This document shows, in pieces, positions 31,999 to 41,043 of a stretch of 64,000 nt of DNA. Made by a program: the position numbers and the translations under genes. The stretch is from JACCXE01 sp963718605 (GTDB taxonomy: Bacteria > Actinomycetota > Acidimicrobiia > Acidimicrobiales > JACCXE01), in assembly GCA_963718605.1 (NCBI GenBank), contig OY970363.1, positions 2,914,001-2,978,000 of the forward strand, read 5' to 3'. Position 1 is the first letter of the stretch. Each line of letters opens with the position of its first letter. The notes under the pieces were generated by a model that worked only from the letters and a program-made list of their open reading frames with translations, did no database searches and was not told the DNA's origin.

Positions 31999-32478
31999 TC
32001 AGACAGTCTCCCACATCACGTCCCACACCATGTACACGTCGGCGCGCGCGTAGGGCGAGGGCGGCGCCGGCCGGTGCTGGAATCCCGAGGTTTCATAGAG
32101 CTTTAGCGCCGTCTCGAGCTTCGAATGTGATTCGAGGAACAGCAGTGTGCCGTCGAGGCTTTGGTAGCGCTCGAGCGCCGCTTCGATCAGCAACCGGCCG
32201 ATCCCTTCTCCGCGGTGATTCGGCTCCACCGCCATCTTGGACAGCTCGTACACACCGTCACCGTGGTGTTTGAGGGCGACGGTGCCGACCGCTTGGTGGT
32301 GGTCGTCGACGGCCATGAGGATCTCGCCGCCGCCTTTGAGGACGTGGGTTTCGGGGTCGCCCAGGATCTCTTCGTCGGCCTTTTCGACCTCGAACCAGCG
32401 CTCAATCCACTCGAGGTTCAGGCGCGCGAAGTCGTCGCGCCATTTCGGTTCGTAGTCGACGACGCGAACGCCGGCCAT
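31999..32478 (-). CDS. GNAT-family acetyltransferase
   Basis: The 159-residue enzyme has the acetyl-CoA-binding motif A in LSKMAVEPNHRGEGIGRLLIEAAL and motif B in LETALKLYETSGFQHR. The N-terminal WRDDFARLNLEWIERWFEVE pattern is typical of a widespread GNAT subgroup near MarR-type proteins. The substrate is unknown. It lies 4 bp downstream of the cupin gene on the same strand and is probably co-transcribed. Confidence 0.85.
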   Translation of the reverse strand: MAGVRVVDYEPKWRDDFARLNLEWIERWFEVEKADEEILGDPETHVLKGGGEILMAVDDHHQAVGTVALKHHGDGVYELSKMAVEPNHRGEGIGRLLIEAALERYQSLDGTLLFLESHSKLETALKLYETSGFQHRPAPPSPYARADVYMVWDVMWETV

Positions 32479-32482
32479 GTGG

Positions 32483-32962
32483 CTAGGAGTTGATCACCAC
32501 GACAGGCGGATCCGTGATGCCGTGCTGATCGCGGCAGAACGCCTTGTAGACGCCGTAGATCGCGTGCGCATCGATCACAAACTCGACGTTGCCCTCCTTA
32601 CCGAGGTTGAGGTTGGCGCCGTAGATCGTGAACCACACGTCAGTGGGGCCTTCATTGGTTTCGGGGACGTGCAACGTGTGCACCGAACCGGCCGGCTCGT
32701 AGAGATACGAACCGGCGACGTTCACGAATTCGGGCGTCTCGAGGTAATACCAACTGCCGCTCTGCGTGAACGCATAGACGTGGCCCGTGTGCTTGTGGGT
32801 CTGGATCGTGGCGCCGGGCGCGAACTTGGTCCGCACGATCCAGATGCCCGTCGCCAGGTCGACCTGCAGCAACTGGATCTGCGAGCCGTCGCCCAGATCG
32901 ACAAAGGGCAGGTCTGCTTCGTTCCGGAGAATGGTCTGGGGCGCGGCCTCGGTAATCGACAT
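32483..32962 (-). CDS. Cupin, 2,4'-dihydroxyacetophenone dioxygenase-like
   Basis: This 159-residue single-domain cupin has metal-binding motif 1 in IQTHKHTGHVYAFTQSGSW and motif 2 around YEPAGSVHTLHVPE. The overall pattern (TGIWIVRTKFAPGA...) resembles the 2,4'-dihydroxyacetophenone dioxygenase family of carbon-carbon bond-cleaving enzymes, though the true substrate may differ. The ATG is divergent from the GH5 gene across only 18 bp and has its own -10 there. Confidence 0.75.
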   Translation of the reverse strand: MSITEAAPQTILRNEADLPFVDLGDGSQIQLLQVDLATGIWIVRTKFAPGATIQTHKHTGHVYAFTQSGSWYYLETPEFVNVAGSYLYEPAGSVHTLHVPETNEGPTDVWFTIYGANLNLGKEGNVEFVIDAHAIYGVYKAFCRDQHGITDPPVVVINS

Positions 32963-32967
32963 GCACC

Positions 32968-32974
32968 TACGGTA
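32968..32974. promoter_or_regulatory. Symmetric -10 element serving both strands
   Basis: The heptamer TACGGTA gives TACGGT 7 nt before ATG 32981 on the plus strand, and TACCGT 6 nt before the cupin ATG (32962) on the minus strand. One symmetric hexamer could thus start two leaderless mRNAs in opposite directions. Confidence 0.5.
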
Positions 32975-32980
32975 TCGGCG

Positions 32981-34637
32981 ATGGGGCGAGGTCGACGGGT
33001 GCGGTACGCGGTCATTTCGCTCGGCGTTTTCGCTACAACGCTGGCACTACTCGGCCCCGCCCGCGCCGCCGAGGCTCCAGTGGAGCCTCGTCCACAGGTC
33101 ACCAATGCACTGCACGCCACGCACGGCGCCGGCGCGCGCATCGTGGACGATCAAGGCCGCACCGTGATCCTGCGCGGCGTGAACGTCAACGGCATCGGCG
33201 AGTACTACCAAGAGTGGCCGGATCTGCCGTCGACGCTCCCGCTGGGCGACGCCGACTTCGCCGCGCATGGCCGCCGACGGCTTCAACGTGGTGCGCCTGA
33301 TCATCACGTGGTCGCGCCTTGAGCCTCAGCCGGGCCAGATCAATGCGGCGTACCTCGATCGCATTGCCGCGACCGTCGCCCAGGCGAAAGCGCACGACAT
33401 CTACGTGCTGCTCGACATGCATCAAGACGCGTGGGGTCCGTACGTCGACACGCCCGACGGCGTCACCTGTCCACCGCAGACGACCGCCGCGGTCGGGTGG
33501 GACGGCGCGCCCGAGTGGGCGACCGCGCTGGTCGGCACCCCGCTCACGTGCACCCTCGGCGGCACGCGTGAACTGTCGACGTCGGTGCAGACGAGCTTCA
33601 GCAACTTCTACGCCAACGTCGGCGGCGTGCAGGACCATCTGGTCAGCGCGTGGCGCGCGGTGGCCCAGCGCTTCGCGCACGAGCCGGCGGTGGCGGGCTA
33701 CGACCTGCTCAACGAGCCGAACCCAGGCATGACGCCCGGGGTGAACGACTACGCGTTGCTCGGCCTGTTCTACGGACAGGCGATCGCCGCGATCAGAACG
33801 GTCGACACAACGCACGCGGTGTTCTTTGAACCGGCGGTGATCACGGGCCCGCTGCCGACGCCGGGCCCGATCGTGATCTCGAGCACCGACACGAACCTCG
33901 TGTACGCGCCCCATCTCTACAACGAGTCGATCTCGATTCTGCCGGGCACGATCGAGGACGGGTTTGCGAACGCGGCTACGGCGGCGTCGACGTACGGCAC
34001 GCCGTTCTTCTCGGGGGAGTGGGGGTGGTTCGGCGACAACGCCGCGAACCAGCCCTTCATCGAGCGCTATGCCCAAAACGAAGACGCTCGGATGATCGGC
34101 GGGACGTGGTGGCAATGGCAACAGGCGTGCGGTGACCCGCACGCGGTGGGTCGCCGACACAACCGGCCGTCCTGCGCCGGAAAGTCGGTGTACTCAGACG
34201 GCCTGGTCACTCGCTCAGCGGCCAACGTCGCAGTGCTCACGCGCCCGTACCCGCGCGCGGCGCCGGGAACGCTCACGTCGATCAACGCGTCAGTGCAGAG
34301 CGGTGCGCTCACGATCACCGGCGTCGCGGACAAGGCCGGTGCCGTCGCCGACCTGTCGGTGCCGCCACGCTGCGCCACACCAGTCGTAACCGGCACGAAC
34401 ATCGGCGTGTCATCCACGACCGTATTCGGGGGCGTCCGCCGCGTGGCGGTGGCCGTCACGGCGATCGGTGACTACCGCATTGTGGTGGTGTGCCCCGTCG
34501 CCGCCGTCGGGCCGGTCACGACGAACGCCGGTGCGATCCCGGCCACTGGGGGCGAGGAAGCACCGGCGTTGTCATTGACTGCGATCGCAGTGGTGCTGGT
34601 GGCTGCGCGCCGCCGGCTTACGGCTTGGAGACGTTGA
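32981..34637 (+). pseudogene. Secreted GH5 glycosidase (endoglycoceramidase-like) with sortase signal; frameshifted
   Basis: The gene starts MGRGRRVRYAVISLG with a signal peptide, runs to GEYYQEWPDLPSTLPLGDADF, then a +1 shift near 33258-33266 moves the frame to DGFNVVRLIITWSRLEPQPG. The 1657-nt length equals 3n+1. Rejoined it would encode about 551 residues of a GH5 cellulase/endoglycoceramidase-type enzyme, with acid/base Glu in DLLNEPNPG and nucleophile Glu in FFSGEWGW. The C-terminus has IPATGG, a hydrophobic segment and RRRLTAWRR, a sortase-type anchor. It could be a real disabled gene or a sequencing error. Confidence 0.8.
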
Positions 34638-37009
34638 GCGACTTCGTCGCCAGAATCTTGCCGAAGTACTCCCACTCGACCTTGAGCGAGTGCGTGCCGG
34701 ACGCGACCGTGACCGGGATGGAGAAGGCGGCCGCCCCGTTCGCCGTGCTCACCTGCTGGCTGCCGACCTTCACTCCGTCCACGTAGACGTTGACGTGCTC
34801 GTGGGTCAGGACCGGGCAACCATCGGGGTCGGTACCTGCGACGTTCGGGCACAGGTCGGATTCGTCCGGCGCACCGTCACCGTCGGTGTCCACGACCTGG
34901 CGCGGTGTGATGACCGCGGTAAGGGTGTAGGTCGAGCCGTTCTGCTCGTCGGTCACGAGATAGGGCTCCACCGCAATCGCCAGGCGACCGCGGACCTTGT
35001 TGACGGTCGCGGTCTCGGGCTTTTGGTCCGACGCCCCGTCGGCTGACACGGCGGCGCCCGACACGTTGAAGTCGAGGTCGCTGCCGCCGACACCGTCGGT
35101 CCAGTCGAGCGTGAACGTAACGTCGCTCGACTGCGGCACGTCAAGGTCGAAGTGGTGGCTGTTGTCCAGGCCGGCCGTCGACGTGACGCCCAGCGTCGAC
35201 TCTTCGGGGAAGAACGTGTTGCCCCCTGGGTGTTGGAACGTCACGGTCTGCATCGACGCGCGCGGCGCCACCGATGGGGACGGGGTCGAGATGACGCGAG
35301 CGTTCGCCACGCCAATGGTGTGGCCCGACTCGGGCGCGAAGTCGTCGGGCACGAGAGCCGACAGCGAGCCGAAGTTGGAGTTGCTCGACACTTGGTACGG
35401 CGCCGTGATCGCCGCCGCCTGCAGGTAGCTGCGCGGAATGTGGAAACTCACCGAGTTCGTCGCCACATCCCAGGTGGACGTGCCCGCGGCCATGTACGCA
35501 CCGGCCATCGCGTCCCACGTCATCGGTCCGCCGTCGACCACGGGGTAGCGCATGAACGAGTCGAAGCGGCGCCCGTCAATCGTGACGCTGTAGGCGGTGG
35601 GGCTCGTCGACGTGGTGCCCGAAGGCGGCAGCGTCGCGACCGAGATCTTCGACTCGACCGTGGACGGATTGACCGACACGTTCAGCGCGGTGATTTCGGT
35701 AGTCGGGGTCTTGCCGTCGTTGTCGGCGTCGTCGTAGAACCCGGTTGGCGACGTCGGGTCGGTGACGCGGGAGACCCGATCGACCGAGCCGGCCACCGTG
35801 AACGCGCCGTCATTTGCCGACGCGCCGTTGGACGGACTTGTGACCGTGAGTACCGGGTCGCTGGTAACGACGGGCGCCGGTTCCCAGTTCGTACGGGGTC
35901 CACCGGGCAACAACGCCAAGTCGGGTTGGGGACACGCGGTCGGGGCGCCGGTGCTCGACGCGTACCAGTGATCGCGCGGGTGCTGGGTCTGGAACGCGTT
36001 GCGCCCGTCGCCGGGTTGATCGTTGGCGAGCAGCCGGTCCGCTGCCGTGACCCGGTGGTCGTTGTTGACGTCGAGGTAGTTGCTCATGCGCGTGGCGATA
36101 CCTTCGACGTCGAGCGTCGACACGCACTTGTTCAGGCCAACGGGATCCGTGTTGTACGACATGATGTCGTTCGTCGGCACCTTGCCCCACGGGCCCTCGG
36201 CGCCGTCGCCGACGTGGCCGATGGTCAGGCAGTGGCCGAACTCATGCGCCACGAGATCGAACAGCGAGAACAGGTCCACGACCCCGGGGACGGGATCGAT
36301 CGCCGGCGTCAGCGCGAAGCAGATGTTGCCGCCGCGACCCTTGCAGTCCTCCACGTACGTGCCGTAGCGGCCTTCGTGGTGATGGTCGAAGCCGGGCAGC
36401 TTGCTCCACGCGCTCGAAGTCGAACGGGTTCTTCACGCCGGTGCAGGGCGTCTCGGTTTTGGCGAGACCGGGCCGCACCGTGCCGACCAGCGGCGCCGCG
36501 GTGGCGACCGGGTCGATGCCGATGCCGGCGCCGCCGACTGGGTTGCTCGCGATCACGACGATCTCAGGATCGACAATCGGGTAGGTCGTGAACTCGCCGC
36601 CGTGGCCGTTGACCGCGTCGACTTCGTCAACCGTGATGTGGAACTGCATGCCCTTGCCGAGCCACGGCAGGCCCATTTGCGGCGAAAGCGAATGAATGCC
36701 GCCTTCCCACATCTGCACCGCTTCGCGCATGATCCGCACGTCGCGCTCCGCGGTCGGCGACACCGGCACCATCAACAGCACGTCGACCTGCGGCGAGTCG
36801 AGGCCGTTCATGCCCGTACGCATGTGGTAGCAGGCGTTGTTCGCATAATTCGCGATCGACTCGTGCTCGCAGCCCGCCGGCATGTTCCCGGCGCCGAAGT
36901 GCGTGCCCGTGTACTCGTCGGCGGTGCTCGCATGCGCGGGCGCGGCGGCCAGCAGACCCGCGATGGTTACGACAGCAGCGATCAAAGTCGCCACAAGACG
37001 CCTACTCAC
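34618..37009 (-). pseudogene. Secreted matrixin-like metalloprotease, frameshifted paralogue
   Basis: ATG 37009 opens a signal peptide (SRRLVATLIAAVVTIAGLLAAAPAHA). After NPFDFE the frame shifts by +1 at about 36408-36416; total length 2392 nt is 3n+1. The second part has zinc motif HEFGHCLTIGH, Met-turn NDIMSYN, a dockerin/EF-hand-like DVNNDHRVTAAD, beta-rich domains and a thrombospondin type-3-like DTDGDGAPDESDLCP. Rejoined it matches the intact neighbour at 37049-39352 over its length. It overlaps the GH5 gene end by 20 bp. Confidence 0.8.
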
Positions 37010-37048
37010 AGATACCTTTCCGGCCCGGAGCTCCCCAGCTACAGCGCC

Positions 37049-39352
37049 TCAGCGCCGTTGAATATACAACGTCTCGGTTTCGAGAGTGCCTCCAAACGCT
37101 TCCCATTCGACGCGCAACTCGTGCTTGCCGCGTGCGACTTTGGCCAGAATGCCGAACGAACCCGGACCGGCTGAGGTGTCCACGGCCTGTGTCTCGAACA
37201 ACTTGCCGTCGATGTAGAGGTTGACGCGTTCAGGCGCTGGCTTGGTCACCGCGACGGCTGGCGTCTCGGGCGCGGACGATGTCGGTGTGACCACAGCGGT
37301 GAGCGTGTACGTGGTGCCGTTGACCGGGTCGGTTACCAAGAACGGTTCCACCTCGATGCTGAGCTTGCCCCGCACCTTGCGCAGCGTGGCCTGTTCCGGC
37401 CTGCTGGCGCCCGAGCCGTCGTTGGAGGTGGCCGCGCCCGACACACGCAGATCGAGGTCGGTGCCGCCGACATCGTCGGTCCAGTCGAGCTTGAACGCGA
37501 CGTCGCTGGTCTGGGGCACGTTGAGTTCGAACCGGTGGGTCGGGTTGGAGCCCAGCAACAGGTAGAGGCCGAGGTTGAGCGTCGAGTCCGTCATCTGGAA
37601 GGTGTTGCCCTCGGGATGATGGAACGTCACCGTCTCGCCGCCGGCGTTGGCGAGCAACCGGGGCGCGGGCGGCTTGACCCTGGCCGTGGAAACGCCGACA
37701 GTGCGCCGGTCGTCGGGCGCCTGATCGTCGGGCACCAACGCGGCGCCGGTGCCGAAGCTCGAATGAGCCGACACCTTGTACGGCGCGTGCACCGAATCCG
37801 CCGCGAGGTAATCCCGCGGGATTCGGAACGTGACCGTCTTCGCCGACGGATCCCACGTAGAGGTACTTGACGGCATGAACACGCGTCGTTCGGCGTCCCA
37901 CGTCACCGGACCGGACTCCACCGGCCGGAGCGGCACGAACGAGTCGAAGCGCCGGCCGTTCACGAGCACGCTGTAGGACGTGACGTTGACCATTGCCGGG
38001 GCAGGCAATTCCTCGAGGCGGATGGCGACCTCGAGGGTGGAAGGCTTCACCGCGACATCAAGTGCCGTGATCTCGGTGGCGTCGGAAGTGGCATCGGTGT
38101 CCGAATCGTCGTAGTACGCAGTGGGCTTCTTCGGCCGCGAGTTCGACACGTGTTCCACCGTGCCGGAGACGACGAAGCTCCCGTCCCGCGCGGGTTGGTC
38201 CAACGGCGCGACCTTCAGCACCGGTCGGTTTGTACTGACGGGGTCGGGCTCCCAGTTCGTGCGTTTTCGGGCGAGGAGTTTCAGGTCGGGTTGCGGACAA
38301 TCGAGCGGGTCGCCCGTGCCCGACGCGTACCAATGGTCGCGGGGATGCTGGGTCTGAAACGCGTTCATCTTGTCGCCGGCCTGATCGTTGGCGAGCAGGC
38401 GATCGGCCGCGCTGACTTTCTTGTCGTTGTTGACGTCGAGGTACCTGCTCATGCGCACCGCGATGCCCTCGACATCGAGCGTGGACACGCACTTGTTCCC
38501 GCCGACCGGGTCGTTGTTGTAGGCCATGATGTCGTTGGTCGGCACCCTGGCCCAGGGCCCTTCGGCGCCGTCGCCGACGTGGCCGAGCGTCAGGCAGTGG
38601 CCGAACTCGTGCGCCACCAGATCGAACAAGTTGAACGGGTCGAAGCTCTCCGGTGCGATGTCCTGGGCCGTGTTGACCGCGAAGCAGATGTTGCCGCCGG
38701 CGCCGCCGCAGTCCTCCACGTACGTGCCGACACGTTCCTCGTGGTGGGTTTCGAATCCGGGTAGGGCGTCCCAGGCCGCGAAGTCGAACGGGTTGCGCAC
38801 GCCGGCACAGGGAACGTCGCCCGGATCGCCGGTCAGGGACCCGGCCGTCGCCACGGGGTCGATGCCGATGCCGATCAAGCCGACCGGGTTCGCGGCGATC
38901 ACGACGATCTCGGGATCGACGATCGGATACGTCGTGAACTCGCCGCCGTTGCCGTCGAAGCCCACGACATCGACGGTGATGTGGAATTGCATGCCCTTGC
39001 CCAGCCATTTCAGGCCCATCTGCGGCGCCAAATTGTGAATGCCGCCTTCCCACATCTCCACGGCCTGTCGCATGATCCGCACGTCGCGGGTCGCGGTGGG
39101 TGACGCCGGCACCATGATTAGGACGTCGACCTGCGGCGAGTCGAGCCCGTTCAGCCCGGTGCGCATGTGGTAGCAGGAGTTGCCCGTCAGGTCCTTCAGC
39201 GTGTCGTGCTCGCAGCCCGGCGCGACGTTCTTGTCGCCGAAATGCGTGCCCGTGTATTCCTCGACGGGGCTCGCGAGCGCGGTCGCCGAGAAGAAGAGGC
39301 CGACGGTCACGAGAACCGCGGCGAGTAGAAGTGCCCCAAGTTGTCTTCTCAC
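37049..39352 (-). CDS. Secreted matrixin-like metalloprotease
   Basis: The 767-residue exported protein starts with GTG 39352 and a signal peptide (RRQLGALLLAAVLVTVGLFFSATALA). The protease domain has HEFGHCLTLGH, which fits the metzincin HExxHxxxxxH pattern except for Thr at the usual Gly, and the Met-turn NDIMAYN. A dockerin/EF-hand-like DVNNDKKVSAAD follows, then about 400 residues of beta-rich domains (including GRRFDSFVPL and DVGGTDLDLRVSG). It is probably a cell-surface or extracellular protease. The GTG overlaps the upstream TauD-like stop by 4 bp. Confidence 0.85.
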   Translation of the reverse strand: MRRQLGALLLAAVLVTVGLFFSATALASPVEEYTGTHFGDKNVAPGCEHDTLKDLTGNSCYHMRTGLNGLDSPQVDVLIMVPASPTATRDVRIMRQAVEMWEGGIHNLAPQMGLKWLGKGMQFHITVDVVGFDGNGGEFTTYPIVDPEIVVIAANPVGLIGIGIDPVATAGSLTGDPGDVPCAGVRNPFDFAAWDALPGFETHHEERVGTYVEDCGGAGGNICFAVNTAQDIAPESFDPFNLFDLVAHEFGHCLTLGHVGDGAEGPWARVPTNDIMAYNNDPVGGNKCVSTLDVEGIAVRMSRYLDVNNDKKVSAADRLLANDQAGDKMNAFQTQHPRDHWYASGTGDPLDCPQPDLKLLARKRTNWEPDPVSTNRPVLKVAPLDQPARDGSFVVSGTVEHVSNSRPKKPTAYYDDSDTDATSDATEITALDVAVKPSTLEVAIRLEELPAPAMVNVTSYSVLVNGRRFDSFVPLRPVESGPVTWDAERRVFMPSSTSTWDPSAKTVTFRIPRDYLAADSVHAPYKVSAHSSFGTGAALVPDDQAPDDRRTVGVSTARVKPPAPRLLANAGGETVTFHHPEGNTFQMTDSTLNLGLYLLLGSNPTHRFELNVPQTSDVAFKLDWTDDVGGTDLDLRVSGAATSNDGSGASRPEQATLRKVRGKLSIEVEPFLVTDPVNGTTYTLTAVVTPTSSAPETPAVAVTKPAPERVNLYIDGKLFETQAVDTSAGPGSFGILAKVARGKHELRVEWEAFGGTLETETLYIQRR

Positions 39353-40221
39353 CGGGTCGGCACGCCGCCTTGCACGGTTGTGCGATGCAACTCGCGGCGC
39401 GAGCCGCCGTAGTCGTTCAACGCCAGGTGTTGCGTGGCGCGGTTGTCCCAGATCGCCAGGTCGCCGTTGCGCCACCGGTGCCGCACCGTGAACTTGTGGT
39501 CGGTGCTGTGGTGGTGCAGGCCGCGCAGGAACGACGCCGTGGTCGACGGATCGATGTCAGCGCCGTCCACGTCGCGGCAGTAGGCCTGGTTGAAGAACAA
39601 CACCTGCTTGCCGTTGCCGGGGTGCGTCGTGACAAGCGGATGGACGCGCACGTCGTTGGCGTCTTCGGTGGTTTGGATGTCCATGTGCTTCAGGCCGTCG
39701 TGCAGCGGTTGCATTTTCGGCGAGTACGCGTCTTTCGCGGTGTGAATCCCACTCACGCCCGGACGGTCCACCACGCCGCGCACGTCGGGCGCCAACTGCT
39801 CGAGCGCGGCGATGTTGCTCGTCCAGCACGTGTCGCCACCGGCGGATGGCACGTCGATCGCGTGTAGGAGCGTGTAGCTGGGAGGCCGCTCCATGAAGCT
39901 GAAGTCCGAGTGCCACGCGCCGCCGAAGTTGAACGCGGCGCCTTCGTCGGCCTCCTTGAGCACTTTGATGACTTCGGGGAATTCGTCCATCGTCTTCACG
40001 AACGGCGTTGGGCACGCGCTGCCGAAGTAGTGCGTGAACTCGGTCTGCTCGCCGGGGGACAGGTCCTGCTCGGGAATCACGATGACCAGGTGTTCGTCAA
40101 GCGCGGCGACCAGGCCTGCCACCAGGTCTTCGATCGCGGGGCCGTGGAGTTCCTTCGCGATGTCCAACTCGCGTATCTCCGCGCCAATTACCCCGGTCAA
40201 CCGTTCCACCCGCATCCCCAT
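39349..40221 (-). CDS. TauD/TfdA-family Fe(II)/2-oxoglutarate dioxygenase
   Basis: The 290-residue enzyme has the metal-binding HxD in WHSDFSF, the distal His in NRATQHLALND and the 2-oxoglutarate-binding Arg in RRELHRTTVQG. The family hydroxylates taurine, alkylsulfates, 2,4-D and many other small molecules; the substrate cannot be read here. A leaderless -10 supports ATG 40221. Translational coupling to a secreted protease gene downstream is unusual. Confidence 0.9.
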   Translation of the reverse strand: MGMRVERLTGVIGAEIRELDIAKELHGPAIEDLVAGLVAALDEHLVIVIPEQDLSPGEQTEFTHYFGSACPTPFVKTMDEFPEVIKVLKEADEGAAFNFGGAWHSDFSFMERPPSYTLLHAIDVPSAGGDTCWTSNIAALEQLAPDVRGVVDRPGVSGIHTAKDAYSPKMQPLHDGLKHMDIQTTEDANDVRVHPLVTTHPGNGKQVLFFNQAYCRDVDGADIDPSTTASFLRGLHHHSTDHKFTVRHRWRNGDLAIWDNRATQHLALNDYGGSRRELHRTTVQGGVPTR

Positions 40222-40227
40222 GTCGCG

Positions 40228-40233
40228 AGGCTA
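40228..40233 (-). promoter_or_regulatory. -10 element of TauD-family gene
   Basis: On the minus strand TAGCCT ends 6 nt before ATG 40221, downstream of the phosphatase gene stop. Confidence 0.45.
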
Positions 40234-40244
40234 CGCCGTCGCGG

Positions 40245-41030
40245 TCAGGCGGCGTCGTCGGTGAGCAGGTCAGCGCGCAGCGCGCCGAGGGTGTCCTCGG
40301 TTACGCCGCTGGCCAGCAGGAAACCTTCGGCGCCACCATGGTCGGCGCTGAGCCAGTCGAGGGTTGCAGCCATGGTGGCGCGGGGCGCGGAGAGGTAGGG
40401 GCGCACGATTTCGACGTCAATGCCGGCCGCCTCCAACTCGGGTGTGAGCTCGAGGATTCGCTGGTTGCTGCGCACGATGTTGGTGAGCTCGTAGTCGTCG
40501 AGGATGAGGTCGCTGTCGACGCCGAGCACTTCGAGCAGCATCGCGGCCGCGATGCCGGTGCGGTCTTTGCCCGCGGTGCAGTGGAACACCGCCGGCCGAT
40601 GCGACGGGTTGGCCAATTCGGTGAACAGCGTTACGTACGCATCGGCGTAGTCGGTGAGGATGTTCCGGTACATCTCGGCCATGTAGGCCTCGTCCCACGG
40701 CTCCTCGGTGCCGCGCTCGCGAAACCAGTCGATGAGTGTCATCTCGACTTCCGTGTCACCCACGTCGAGATGCACGACGTCGTGGTCGAGCCCATGCTCG
40801 ATCGTCGGTGAACGATCGCGCTCACCCTGGCGACGCAGGTCGTAGATGCGCTTGATGCCGAGCTCACTCACGCCGCGCCAACCTTCCTGTGTCAGCAGCG
40901 AAACCGCATCGGCGCGGTACACCTGACCCCACACCGTGGTGAGGCCGTCGACGGTCGGATAGCCGCCGAGGTCACGAAAGTTGCGCACGCCTTCGAGGGC
41001 GACGACACGGCGAGGATCGTTGAGGGGCAT
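40245..41030 (-). CDS. Tyrosine/serine protein phosphatase (PtpB-like)
   Basis: This 261-residue phosphatase has the catalytic P-loop HCTAGKDRTG (HCX5R), the N-terminal GVRNFRDLGGYPTVDG motif and IYDLRRQGERDRSP, the pattern of the Y_phosphatase3/PtpB family. Some members also act on phosphoinositides. No secretion signal is present. It lies 13 bp downstream of the helicase gene on the same strand. Confidence 0.88.
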   Translation of the reverse strand: MPLNDPRRVVALEGVRNFRDLGGYPTVDGLTTVWGQVYRADAVSLLTQEGWRGVSELGIKRIYDLRRQGERDRSPTIEHGLDHDVVHLDVGDTEVEMTLIDWFRERGTEEPWDEAYMAEMYRNILTDYADAYVTLFTELANPSHRPAVFHCTAGKDRTGIAAAMLLEVLGVDSDLILDDYELTNIVRSNQRILELTPELEAAGIDVEIVRPYLSAPRATMAATLDWLSADHGGAEGFLLASGVTEDTLGALRADLLTDDAA

Positions 41031-41043
41031 GGCAGCCCGAGTT

